A stretch of DNA of 64,000 bases from Coriaria nepalensis (GCA_027186245.1 CP114484.1:1314501-1378500); one strand, 5' to 3'; numbered from the stretch's first letter, positions 18,948 to 30,753 are shown. A program made the numbers and translations. Notes: a model not told the origin generated them from the letters alone.

Positions 18948-20001
18948 TCAAACACCATAACCCAAGCCTCTAGCTTCAGATCCTTTCATGATTCTTAACC
19001 TCTTGCAAGATGATATGAACATTCTGCAACAAGCATATATACAGATAAGACTCGTATAGTTTACTGAACCCCAATACAAATATAAACTTAATTACTCTAT
19101 TAGAAAGAGCTATATTCTAGCAAGAGAGAGAGCTTACTCCCACGGAACGTCTCCAACGAGCATCCAATCACCATCTTTGTCTTCATAAGTGGGTGCATAT
19201 TCTGATCCTTGATAGCCTTCACGCTCAGAGTATTCACCTGGAAATTGGATTTTTAAAAAAGGGTCATCAGAAAATGAATCAAACATGTAAATAAGCTGAA
19301 AGCATTAATAGTTAATGGCTGATTTTTCTTACCAATTTTGAATTTAAACATGTCCTCTAAGGCCTTGAGGAGCTCAGGATAAGCTTTGTAAACGCTGAGG
19401 TCAATTTTTCTGAGGTAAGGAGCTCCATCCATGCTTACTTTAACATAAATTCCAGAGCTTTCGGCCTCTATCTTCTTCGCCTGAAGGCTGTTTTTCCTAA
19501 AAGATCGAACTGGAGGCCACCCCACAATTTGTGCCCTATCATTTTTAAGCAGAATAGTTAATTCAATGAGTTAACAGAAAATTTCGACCATAAAGCCCTC
19601 CCCAATATTTACTTCTATTTTTTTTTTTTTTTGGCCAAAGAATTTTTACTAAATTAAGATCTGAATCCTACTAAAATCCTAATTTGTACTGCGCATCCCT
19701 AAAAATCTAGATGAAGAGACAACCCTAGCTAACGTAGTTACATATTGCAAGGAATAACAAACATCTTGGCTTACTTGGAAGGAGGAGGGGCAGATTCCTG
19801 GTTAGGAGAAGAAGCCGTGGATCCAGTACACTTCTGATTAGCTTCCGAAGGCAACGATCGCTTGTTGTAGTTGTTGTTGTTGCTGTTTCTAGCAACAGAA
19901 GTAACAGATTGATCTTCTCTTTCGTCGATTCCAGGTAACCCCAGCCTTAGCTCAGTTGCCTTGAGGTTCAAATCATTCTCATAAGCCGCCTTACTTTCCA
20001 T
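18948..20001 (-). CDS. Aux/IAA auxin-response repressor, IAA1-4 clade (IAA4-like)
   Basis: Exons on the minus strand run from ATG 20001 to TGA 18948-18950. Domain I is TELRLGLP (EAR-type LxLxL repressor motif, about residue 17). Domain II is the degron [12 protein letters not shown] at the start of exon 2. Domain III begins [19 protein letters not shown], and domain IV holds [32 protein letters not shown] and the end GLGYGV. All four canonical domains are present and in frame. These proteins bind ARF factors through domains III/IV, recruit TOPLESS through domain I, and are degraded through TIR1/AFB when auxin is present. The short linker and [19 protein letters not shown] resemble Arabidopsis IAA1-4. 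The gene diverges from a second Aux/IAA gene 4.5 kb away and has several auxin-response-type motifs upstream. Confidence 0.92.
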
Positions 20002-20251
20002 TTCCGTCTTATGATTATCTTCAACCTTATCCTTGGAGAATTTGCTCTTGATCTTCCCGCTTGCAGATATGGGTATATATGATATTTAGGGTTTTCAGAA
20101 AGAAAAAGGAAAATGAATGAAGTTGAGACGAGGAAGAAGATGATTTGTATCTTATAATAATATGAAAGGGGGTAGAAGGAAAAGACGGGTATTAGTTTTC
20201 TTTAGTGAAAGCGATTGAGAGGCATGTATTAAGGACAAAGGCGAGGTTGGG

Positions 20252-20480
20252 TGTCGGTTGCAAAGAATCAGCTTTGAGGCAGATTGCCTCTCTCTTTGGA
20301 GACAAGCCTGCGACAAGCTCAGCCGCCCATATGGAACATCTTAAGCCTTCCATCCGACGGTCGAGATCTGCTCCGCAGGAAGCATCCCCATGTGAAAGCG
20401 GGCTCCACATGACCGTTTCATACTCCGGGTAGCCATGGCCATGTGGGACCGACATCTGCCTGGACTTTTAAATTTGTCTC
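20252..20480 (-). promoter_or_regulatory. Cluster of auxin-response-element-like motifs upstream of the IAA4-like gene
   Basis: Four TGTC-core motifs lie about 250-480 bp upstream of the minus-strand ATG at 20001: TGTCGG at 20252-20257, GAGACA (reverse TGTCTC) at 20299-20304, CCGACA (reverse TGTCGG) at 20449-20454 and TGTCTC at 20475-20480. TGTCTC and TGTCGG are known ARF-binding cores. Both orientations of both motifs occur, which would fit Aux/IAA self-regulation by auxin. Function is inferred. Confidence 0.45.
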
Positions 20481-20497
20481 CGGCTGGTGCGGGGTTT

Positions 20498-20500
<3 letters not shown>

Positions 20501-20533
<33 letters not shown>
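20501..20533. repeat. (TA)n microsatellite
   Basis: Uninterrupted TA dinucleotide tract just beyond the auxin-motif cluster, likely variable in length between individuals. Confidence 0.95.
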
Positions 20534-20537
<4 letters not shown>

Positions 20538-23500
20538 TTATTATTTATTTTTATTTTTTTAATCTATGTATTTATTTATACTATATACTACTTTAAAAAA
20601 AAATTGATTTTGAATAGAAAAAATAGTAAAAAGACTCATGAATATATGGAATGAGAGATTTTGATTAGATCTGACATATAGGAATGGTATATATATATGA
20701 TTTTTCATTATTTATTTCCTTAAATTACTATTAAATACAAACAAAAAAAAACTAATTCAATCAATTAATTATATTTATTAGAATTTTCTTTTTAAAGATA
20801 TTAATATATATTATTTTCCTAAATGAAAGTTTCAATTAATTTTTTTTTTAATAATAGTTGACTTTTTTAGTAATTATTTCTTTAAAAAAAATATATTTTT
20901 AAAATATATAATCTTCAATTAAACATATCAATATTTCTCTACAAAAAAACTTATTTACATTTAATACTACTTATAAAATACAAATAAAAAAAAAAAGTAG
21001 GATATAATCTCATCTGATCTCTATCCTACTACAATAAATCTAATTCAATCTCTCTATTAAAAAAATTATTTAATCTAATTCGACCGTCATCCTCCGATAA
21101 TTTACTTTCTTTTAACACATTTTTAAAGTTCTTATAGTATCACCGACGTAATACGGTCGGAGAAAATCTGTAATAACGTAGACACTAAGAAATTGTCTTC
21201 AATAAACATGTCTTTATTCTCTCCATTTGCTTAGCTTTTAACCTTTTACCATTTTGAATATGCTTTCTGGTAGAGATGCTCTGTCTTTTTTGTTTTTCCA
21301 CTTTTATCCTTAAAAATAAAGTAGTGTATATTTAATTATTAAAGAAAGTTATGATTAAAAAGAAAAAGATTAAAAAAATAATAATAATAATAATAAATTT
21401 ATTATTCAATGGCCAACAACTCTAATTCTTTTTTTTCTTTTTTTTTAATAATGTTTTATAAATATTTTAATATTTTATTGCAAAAGAAAGAAAAAACAAA
21501 GGTTGGAACTTGGGAGTTAACCTTTCCGTGGGGAGTTGAAAATGTTTTGTGTTGTGGGACCATAGACGGGATAGCGCGTGGGGGCTTCTGTTCCCTGACA
21601 ACAGAAGACCGATTCCATCACTTCCTGCATTCCGTGATTCGGAAGCTTCAAATACAAAAGTTCTTACGGTCCACGTGTGACGGTGATACGTTTCTCTCCA
21701 ACTCTCCGAGTGCGCTTGATTATATAACGCGTGGGTCCCATTTTTCTTTTTTTTTTATTTATTATTTGGTGGGTCACGACCGATAATAATATCTGGAAAG
21801 CAGAAAACTCTGACCTGCCTCGCTGGCAGCAGCTCTAAAAGACACGGCATAAAAATCATTCATCTTCCCGCCTATCAACCCGGATCTGTTCCCTCCGTTA
21901 GTTGGGCTAAACCAAGCCCACGTCGATGCATCCGACACCATTCGTGCCTCTTATCATCTGCTTATTGCTTAATAGTTAATGCTTGCAAGAAGATGGGACC
22001 CACCCATTATGGCCCCCTACTTTGTCATTCTCCAGATCTTCTTGTTTACCAAATCCAACTTGATATGGGCTTTAAAACAATTGGACAATAACCTGGGCTC
22101 AGATCCATTTTAGAGCCCACATGAAATATCACTTCAGCCCATATCGAGTCGGTGCAAGCTTTCTTGTTGGAAAGAGGAATATAATAATTGCTAATGAGTT
22201 TTTTAGCACGATATTCGCAATATGATGTTTGATTCTGTTTTTTCTTTAAATCACCAAAAAAAAAAAAAAAGTCAAAAAGATGTTTCCTCTTTCTTGGGCA
22301 ACAAACTACAGATAAAATATAGGGATGTTTATACTCTCTTAATTAAAGTCTAATCCGAATGTCAGAGAGATTTCGACGGTAACAATTCCGGTGACCTCGG
22401 GAATATACTGTTGGAGAGGATTCTAATTTCTACATCAACAATCTCGGAACAAGAGAAGTAGATAAGTACTCAGTACTATTGGGAAGATAAATTTTTGTTT
22501 GAATTATTATATTTACAGTTATTTAATTTATTTTAATTATATATATTATTTTTATATTATTATATTATATATCACATTAAATTTATAAATAATTAATCAG
22601 TTAAATTTTCACTAATATACAGTGTATGTAATAAACATTTCGGAGTTCTAGAATAGTAGTGGCTTGGCTGCTGCCCCACAATGTCTCAAGTCTTGCCAAC
22701 ATTTGGAATATTGGTAATAATGGGTGAAGATTCTCATATATATTTTCCCTATTCACGTACGACCCACGTAATAGACTAGATTAGTGATAATGATTAATCA
22801 AGTTGCAGTCTAGCTACTCAATTATTGCGCGTAATTATATTGTAGTTAATCTGCTCTCAACTTCTTTTTTTCTAGCATCAATCTGCTTTGCTTTGTTCCT
22901 TCTTTACTTTTCCCGTTTTAGAATGTCACGATACGTGCTAGATATTTATGAAAGTGACACTTATTATAGTATTAATTTAGATCGAAGTCACTTTACCATG
23001 TAGTTCATGAAAGCGGAAAAGGACTAGTTACTTAAGCCTGTGATTACAAGACGGATAGAAGTCACTTTCTCTTAGAACTAGGAACAAAATAGTAAGTAGA
23101 TTCGGAGTTTAGCTAGCTTGGATTCTTATTTATTTGAGTTTGACAGCCCTAAATCCGATCGTGTCAAAAAGATGATGAAGAAAAGCTGGCTATCGAGTAG
23201 ATGCTTGTTGTGATGATCATGACATGATTATCGCTTAAATATTGGGTTCTTTCGTAATCGTACGTGCAAGAAGAAGTTATTACGAAAGGAAAAGGCCAGA
23301 AAAAATGGGGAAGGTGACAAGGCAAGCGGGGCAGGCAATGCATGATGCTAATGCTATGTTCCAAGTGTTTGTTTCTGTGTTAGGGATGTGACTTGTCTTA
23401 AATTTACGACCGTAGACATATGCCCTAATAAGTCTTTGAACCCAATCCTCATCCCTCAAATCTCAACGACCATGTCGAAACCTCCCATTTTTTATCTTCG

Positions 23501-24184
23501 TTCTTCATCCCTAGCTAGCTTGCTTGCTTGCTGCAGCCTGCATGCATTATATTCTGCCACCCATTTCATATCTTACGTGTTAAGAGATTTTTACAATATA
23601 GTTGAGCTTAGTTTTAATACTTCCAATTAAAAAATCGATAATTTAATATAATATTAAAATATAAATTTTGAATTTCAATCATATTTATTTATTATTTTTT
23701 TGTTATTTATTATATAATATATATTTTTTTCTCTTATTTATCATTTATTTTTATGTGCATGACCTACTCCTATTTGGATCTTTAGGAGCTTGAGAGGATT
23801 AAAAAAATTTTAATAATAGATAATATTATTAAAATAATTCAAAATTTTAAGATAATCAATAAATTATTGTTACAGATCCCTTATGTAATAGTAACTAGAA
23901 TGGTATAATTTTGTGTGTTTTCTTTCCCCTAACTTGCAAAGTATCATTAGTCCTTACTTATATTGTTAAATATGTGATTAACCAATTAGGCGTTAGTTGA
24001 TTAGCACATTTTACCTGAATAGTATGAGTGCCTTTTCATGTGATAGTCGACTCTGATTATTTAAGAAGAACTATAGAATGAAAAATTACTGGAGTCAAAT
24101 CCATGTTAGCTAGCCACTCCCGCCATATCCAAAATGCGTCAGGCAAAACAATATCAGGAAAATGGCATGATTGATCATTTGATC

Positions 24185-24190
24185 TGTCTC
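24185..24190 (+). promoter_or_regulatory. TGTCTC auxin-response-like motif
   Basis: A single canonical TGTCTC about 350 bp upstream of the ATG at 24534. One hexamer can occur by chance; the context (an Aux/IAA gene) makes it plausible. Confidence 0.3.
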
Positions 24191-24533
24191 CCCCCCCAAG
24201 ATCAACGTCCCAGGTTTCTCCACGTATCATCATTCCATTAGTCAGAAACCCAATATTCAATACACATGCATGCACATGATATCAATAACTCCTCAAAAAG
24301 TTATATTATTGAGGGGGTGACAGGCCTGGTGTACAGCTAAAAGGCAAACAAACCTAAAAGTAATAGTATAACAAGCAGTCAATCACTAGAACAAGAAAGA
24401 AAAGATTCAACAAGAAACATATCAAGAAGCAAAGGAGAATATCGCTCATAAAGCTTGCTAGCAATTTAATAATTAAACACATCTAGAGAGAAAATAAAGT
24501 GGAGTTCAGCTGGCAATCAAGGTCTAATCAATC

Positions 24534-25668
24534 ATGATGAGCATAGAACAGCGTGATCGTCATGATTTTAGCCTCAACTTGAAGGAAACCGAGCTATGTC
24601 TCGGTTTGCCCGGTGGCGGCAGTGTCGGCACAGCGGTGGAGCTTGAGATCAATAGTACTATGAAATGTACAGGAAAGAGGGGCTTCTCCGAGACGGTCGA
24701 TCTTAAACTCAATCTCCAATCTAAGGAGGCTAACGGAGATCATCAAGTGGTGATGAATCTCAATGATAATATCAAAAACACTAATCCTAATCCTGCCAAG
24801 CCCCCTTCAAAGTAAGTTTTCTCTTTATTCGTTCATTTTTAGTCTTAATAATTAATGAGATCAATCAACGTATAATATGATATATAGGGCACAAGTAGTG
24901 GGGTGGCCACCAGTGAGATCGTACAGAAAGAACATAATGGCCGCCGGCCAGAAGAACACAGTCAGTGATAACAATAAGAGTAGTGGTATTACAAGCAGTA
25001 ATAGTAATACTAGTGCTGCTTCTACTGCTGCTGCTGCGTTTGTTAAGGTTTGCATGGATGGGGGGCTCCTTATCTTCGTAAGGTTGACTTGAAGATGTAC
25101 AAGAGCTACCAAGATCTGTCTGCTGCTTTGGCCAAGATGTTTAGCTCTTTCCCCACAGGTTCATTATGATATATATTATATTAATTACTACTAAGTACTA
25201 ACCAGCTAATATTTATTTAAACTTTTTAATTAATATATAGTTTCCTGTGAAGGTAAGTATGGGTCCCAAGTAATGATAGACTTCATGAATGAGAGCAAGT
25301 TGATGGATGTTCTGAACAGCTCTGAGTATGTGCCTACTTATGAAGACAAGGATGGCGATTGGATGCTCGTCGGCGATGTTCCGTGGGAGTAAGCGACCGA
25401 TCAAGCTTTTTCGCTAATTCTCTAAACCCGCGTAAACTATTAGTTAGAACACTAACAAAATGAACTATTTATTTTTCTTTTCAGGATGTTTGTTGATTCA
25501 TGCAAGCGTTTGCGAATCATGAAAGGATCAGAAGCTATTGGACTTGGTACGTAATTTGATCATAAGATATTTATGATGCATATTATATGATTCATAAATT
25601 AACTTGATGTTATATTTTTGTTGAACCTAGCGCCAAGAGCCATGGAGAAATGCAAGAACAGAAGCTGA
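24534..25668 (+). pseudogene. Aux/IAA repressor, IAA7/14/17 clade, with one frameshift in domain III
   Basis: Exon 1 starts at 24534 (a second ATG lies at 24537) and encodes domain I, KETELCLGLPGG, and KRGFSETVDLKLNLQS, typical of the IAA7/14/16/17 clade. Exon 2 encodes the degron [15 protein letters not shown] and enters domain III at VKVCMDG. There a run of six Gs (25060-25065) puts the reading frame out by one base and gives an early stop near 25089. Beyond it, the rest of domains III and IV is fully conserved in the next frame: [17 protein letters not shown], then [36 protein letters not shown] and the clade-typical C-terminus APRAMEKCKNRS before TGA 25666-25668. Splice sites are intact (25158/25253 and onward). 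As read, the product would keep the repressor motif and degron but lose the ARF-interaction domain. The lesion is a lone homopolymer change, so an assembly error is as likely as a true null allele. Confidence 0.85.
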
Positions 25669-27774
25669 TCAGATCGAGTACTGGATCAGTTACATCACTC
25701 ATCGATCTTTCTAATCTGATTGTGTTTGTGTTTTTTATTTGATCATATGTAGATTTGAAGATTTGTAATGGAACAAAGATGTAATAAACCTGATTAATTA
25801 CTCCTACCTTTTTTTTCTTTTTTTTTTTTAATGCTTGGCTTGTAATATCATTACTGTTACTAATTATAATAAAGTTCAATGGGCCTGCTTAATCAACACA
25901 TCTTATTCCAAAGCATGTATACAAATTTTAGTCCTGCACTCATAATTCAAAGTAAAGTATTACAGCTTCCAAAAATTTGAAAAGTGATTATACAAAACAT
26001 TAAGCTGAAATAAAAATAACAAAAACATAAAGTATTCATAATCTTTCCTTACCAATATGTATATTCTGAAACCGTTGCAAACTGAGTTCATTTTCAACCG
26101 TTACAAAAATATATAAGTAACTAAACGATTTGATTCGATCATCTTCCATTCGGTTACTCAAATGGTTCTTCACAATCTTCGATTTCAGTTTCACAATAAC
26201 AATTACAAATATATTTCCATACACTTCAAAAATTATAACCATTCTTTTGTTAATCCAAATCATTACTAACTCGATCAAATATCTAATAAAAATAAAACAC
26301 AAATACAAATTTGAGACTACAAGCCCTTCCATATATAAATTTCGAGTCATTAATTATTTTTAATGAGTTACTTGACAAGTACTCAAACTCAGTGCGATCA
26401 ATACAACGAATATGTACATAATCGTATGATAATATATACTCCTAATACAAAAGCTGAAAGTAAGGTAGTAACCAATTAACCAAACTATTGAACAAATGAT
26501 TCTTTTCTAATTCCCTTCTTCTAATAAAGCAAAGATTGCAACTATCTATAAGATCTTACATGCTCTAATTCTGTAGATGATTTTGAAAGCCAAGTTATCT
26601 ACAATACCATAATCCATTCAGATTCCCAAGTTACTTCTCCTTGTCTTAAACATAAATCTCTATTGATTTTAGAGGCTTAAGAGTCATTCACTCGTACAAG
26701 ATTTCAAAAAATATAATAACAGTAAAAAAAAGCTTGAACTTGGAACAACAGTCTTCCAATTATTAGAAAAAGTGATTACTTGGGACATACAAAGGGGCAA
26801 AAAATTAGAGCACGCCAATGATAACTATTCACCAATTACCATGGAGAATGCTCAGAACAGCCGGATAATGGAAGAAGAAGAAGAAGAGGAACGGCGGACT
26901 CACGGTGGAGGAGAGAAGAAGAGAAGAAGAAGATGAAGAGGAAAAAGGAGGAAGGAGACTGGAGATGTCTGGTAGAGGAAGAATGTAAGTAAAAGTAAAT
27001 TATAAATTTACCCATAAAAAATTAAAAAATATTAATTTAACCCTAATAAAATGAAAACAATTACAATTTTACCTCCATAGTTTAAAAAGTTTCAAAAATA
27101 TACATATTCTTTTTTTTTCCCCCCCAGGAGCAGGCGGGGCTACAGCCCCCACCTGGCTCCGCCCGTGGTTGTTATGAGATAAAGGGTGCAATAGTTGGTA
27201 ATGAAATCCACGGGATTCACGGACCTAGTGATGAGGGAGGGGGGCTACAAGAGCATGTGCATGTCTAATGGGCCATCGGATCATGGCCATTAGTTTTATG
27301 GTGTTTCGGTTTGTTGTCCTAGTACAGACCCAGCCTGTCTAACTTCATTTGGTTCCATTTTAATGATTATAGGGTCTATTACTCTATTTAGATGTTATTA
27401 ATTAACTAAATTAATTATATCCTAAGGATTTCTTGGATCTAACAGTAATTAAAGTTTTTTTGTATTCGATGACATTCATTAATTGCTTTTTCCAAGTTTT
27501 TTGTATTCGTGCTTTTCTTCTTATAAGATAAAACGACATGTCGTTCCTAGGAAGGAAATGATTTTTCCAACTTGATCATGCCAAAAAAAAAAAAAAAAAA
27601 AAAAAACCTGTGGGCGGGCATGCGGTCATAGAATGATCTCGATCGAGACCCCTGAGAACATGCTTTCTTTCTCTTTTACACAGTGTAAAGACATTAACAC
27701 ATTGCTCCGAATAAGAATTTCTGAGTACATGGTTTAAATTAATTGTGGAAGTGAGGAGGGTGTATTGGCCGGGG
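25669..27774. other. Intergenic region after the IAA14-like gene
   Basis: Mostly AT-rich unique sequence. A purine-rich GAA/GGA patch lies at 26870-26960. A GC-rich segment at about 27119-27173 resembles a hAT-type transposon end, and a 24-base poly-A run lies at 27583-27606. No coding region was found. Confidence 0.5.
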
Positions 27775-29911
27775 ATGGTTAGAGAAGATGGGGGTGGCGG
27801 AGGTCAGACCAATGTGACCGTGAATAAGAAGAAGACTCACTCGTCTCAGAGTTGGATACTTGGATCCTTCTAGATTGTACGGGTCAAGCCACAGCTCTCG
27901 ATATCGACAACCATGCCATCATGCAGCGGGTCCAAATTCACGCCCAGGATCTTCGGATCCTCGACCCATATCTCTCTTACCCATCGACCATTCCCGGACG
28001 TGAGAAGGTCATTGTTCTTAACTTGGAGGTGATTATATCATTTGAACATATCATGACGAGTCTTTTTTAATATTCACGACAATTTTTACAGCTGATTTGC
28101 CTGTTTGTTTGGTTTTTGCACGTGAATGTTTTCAGCACATAAAGGCAATTATAACTTCCGAAGAGGTTCTTTAACAGTTACATTATGTTCTGTTTCCTAG
28201 TACGAACAAATTCGAATTCAATTCAATTTATTATTTTTCGTACCAACTGTATGTTGAGAATATAAGTAGGTATTGCTTCGAGACCCGACGGATGAACATA
28301 TGATCCCTGTGGTAGAGGAGCTCCAAAGGCGATTGCCCCCCCATTAGCGTGTACCAGGTTCAAAATAAAGAACATGGCAAGGACGGAAATGACGTCGAAG
28401 CTGCCGAAGAAGATGGTAATTGCTAACGTCATTCTCATCATTAATTACTTAATCATTTCAAAGTGGATCGTACCATTTGAGATGAAACATGTTATGAAAT
28501 ATATTGAAGAATCTCCATTCGAGTTCCGGTGTACTAGAGATAGCTTTGGAAGCCATTTGTAGTTTTCTTGCTGCTCGGACAACAGAACTTTAGACTGCAC
28601 CATATCTGGCCCTGGACGAGCTTACCTCCATGGTATACTTACCAATAGAGATTCCATAATTGGAATGTGAATATTACTCATCTGTTTTTACTTTTCTTAA
28701 CGCTTAAAAATGTGATATGCAGGTGAGTGGTCGTAACTTGGAAAGTGTTCGAAAGCTGAAGAGTGCAATGAACAGAATGAATGCTCGCGTTCAAAAGGTA
28801 TTACAGAATGTACAATCTCACTTCTAAATAACAATTAGATTTCTCTGTATATGTCTGAATTAAATTACACTTAATATTACCACAGGTGAGAGATGAACTT
28901 GAACAGTTGGTCAGTTACTGGAAGATGATGATGATACGGCGGAGCTTTACTTGTCGAGAAAGGTTGCCGCAGCATCTCCTCTGCTGAGAGGTTTTGGTGC
29001 CGGAAATGTTCTTTTTCACTCACCTATAGCTCCAAAGATTTCAAGAGCTAGTAGAACAAGTATGTTTACTTTTCATGGAGATGAAAATGATGTTGATGAG
29101 CTTGAGATGTTACTGGAGGTCATCTCTGTCTAACTCTTATTTTACTATTACTATAAAATGATCCCTTTTTCAAAATCAGCAGTCTAAAACTGTGAACACT
29201 GTTTGGTTGCAGTCTTACTTTATGCAAATTGATGGCACATTGAACATGTTAGCCACGGTATGTTGTGTACTATGTTAAGTGGATTCATCAATGCTTAATT
29301 ACAATTACCCTTCTAATTACTCTCATAAAACGTTTGTAGTTGCGGGAATACATCGATGACAGAAGATTATCTCACCATTCAGGTGCTGTATCAAGAACAA
29401 GTATCCTATCTACTCTGTATCTCTATCTATCAAGTGTTATTATACCAAGTAGTCAAACGTTTCCGTTGACTTGCAGCTAGATAATCATAGAAATCAGCTC
29501 ATTCAGGTTCTATTGTCTTCCCTCAACTCGAGCCACTTCATTTGATTCATTGTTTTCGCAGGTTTGTCGACTCCTTAATCCTCTGCTACTATGTATTGAT
29601 GATGCAGTTGGAGTTATTCCTGAGTGCAGGAACTATGGCTTTGACTATTTATTATCTGGTGGGGGCGATATTTGGCATGAATATTCCCTACGCTTGGAAT
29701 ACTGACCATAGTTACATGTTCTAAAGGGTAAGCATGACATGTTATTTTTCCGTATGCTATAAGATTTTCTGTATCCATGGAGCTTAACCGGGCAATGTGT
29801 CGAAATAACTCTTTGCCCTTTTGAATATATTGGCAGGTGGTCATCTATGCAGGGGTGTTTTGTGCTCTTGTATTAATTGGAATAGTTGCTTATGCTAGAT
29901 TCAGAGGCTAG
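27775..29911 (+). pseudogene. MRS2/CorA-type magnesium transporter pseudogene (MRS2-3-like)
   Basis: Exon order and residues match plant MRS2-3-type Mg transporters: an N-terminal NKKK segment, [82 protein letters not shown] and the pore motif FGMNIPYAWN (the family's GMN), then a second membrane segment ending at TAG 29909-29911. The frame is broken repeatedly. There is an 8-bp tandem duplication at 27852-27867, a C7 run at 28336-28342 that shifts by one, and an extra base near 28530. An in-frame TAG sits at 28591-28593. A second 8-bp duplication lies at 28904-28919, a 2-base loss near 29359-29362 and a TAA at 29722-29724 just after the GMN region. Most introns keep GT-AG ends, so this is a decayed ordinary gene copy, not a processed retrocopy. 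MRS2 proteins form homopentameric Mg channels; this copy cannot make one. Confidence 0.9.
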
Positions 29912-30219
29912 GTTGGATCTTGAAATAGAAGTCATGTAAACTCTGATTCAGTCTATAATGTGTTTTTCAAACTTTACTGGGTAAAATCTCCAGCTCAATC
30001 AAGGTATGAGGCAGCAGCAATGAGAGAAACCAAAATCAAGATGCACTAAATAAAGAGAGTAAAATTTCATGTTTTTCATTTGGGTCATCGTCCTCCTGGC
30101 AATCCACATTTCATAATTTTAGCTAACAATTCTAATTTGTAAGCCGGCTAAAAAAGATAATGAAGAGAAGATGACAATTTATCAAATGTCTAAATGATTT
30201 TGCAGAAATATACGAAATA
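29912..30219. other. Short convergent spacer
   Basis: About 300 bp between the Mg-transporter pseudogene and the PRA1 stop codon. It likely holds the PRA1 3' untranslated region. Nothing else was seen. Confidence 0.5.
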
Positions 30220-30753
30220 TCAAATACCAGCGTAAGCGCCTCTAGGGCTGTCGGAGAGCAAAGCTCCATACGGAGATTCCTGATCATCCCCTACAAGATC
30301 CTCTGTTCCCCTAAAGGCGGCGTGGAGGCAGACCAGGAAAGCTCCGATCGCGAGCGAAGCGAAGACGTTGGCCCAGACTCGAGTGAAAACAAGAGCCACA
30401 ATCGTAACCAGACCAAGAGAAACTACCAGAACGCGATCGTCGAGGAGAAAACCTAAAACCCTAACTGGTTCGTCGCGAGAGAAGTAGAGGAAATACCACG
30501 CGACGAAGACGAGCAGGAAGACGATCATGGACAATGGATGGAAGATAAGGCTGAGGAAGAGGACAAGCAAGACGAGGAGGGTGTAGTTGAAGAGAAATCG
30601 GGTCAGATTCTGAGTGATTCGGGTCGTGGCGTCGGAGAAAGAAAGGGGAAGACTGAGGGCAGTTAGGTCTAGGAGTTCCCTCCACGGGCGACGGGTGGCG
30701 ATGACCGATTGGCCGGCTTCCTTGAGGCGGGAAGCGAATTCCGTGGAAGCCAT
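30220..30753 (-). CDS. PRA1 family protein (prenylated Rab acceptor)
   Basis: Intronless 177-residue protein, the usual length and structure for plant PRA1 genes. The N-terminal half carries RPWRELLDLTALSLP, typical of the family. Two long hydrophobic pairs follow: LFNYTLLVLLVLFLSLIF with MIVFLLVFVAWYFLYF, then VLVVSLGLVTIVALVF with VFASLAIGAFLVCLHAAF. This gives four membrane segments with both ends cytosolic. PRA1 proteins sit on ER, Golgi and endosomal membranes and act in Rab targeting and vesicle traffic. From the neighbouring genes this is probably the ortholog of Arabidopsis PRA1.D (AT1G04260), which lies beside IAA17 there; that assignment is inference. Confidence 0.92.
   Translation of the reverse strand: MASTEFASRLKEAGQSVIATRRPWRELLDLTALSLPLSFSDATTRITQNLTRFLFNYTLLVLLVLFLSLIFHPLSMIVFLLVFVAWYFLYFSRDEPVRVLGFLLDDRVLVVSLGLVTIVALVFTRVWANVFASLAIGAFLVCLHAAFRGTEDLVGDDQESPYGALLSDSPRGAYAGI

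Larger units (their letters stand above)
20002..24533. other. Large intergenic region between divergent Aux/IAA genes
   Basis: A 4.5-kb shared upstream region. It contains (TA)n at 20501-20533, very AT-rich DNA at 20500-21100 and 23640-23900, and otherwise unique sequence. A 125-codon frame at 21409-21786 begins in low-complexity T-rich DNA and matches nothing I recognise, so it is not called. A TGTCTC motif at 24185-24190 lies about 350 bp before the second Aux/IAA start. No transposon ends were identified. Confidence 0.5.

Noticed and set aside
21409..21786. 125-codon + strand frame between the Aux/IAA genes
   Set aside because: It begins in T-rich low-complexity DNA, has no recognisable domain and lacks exon-like neighbours.
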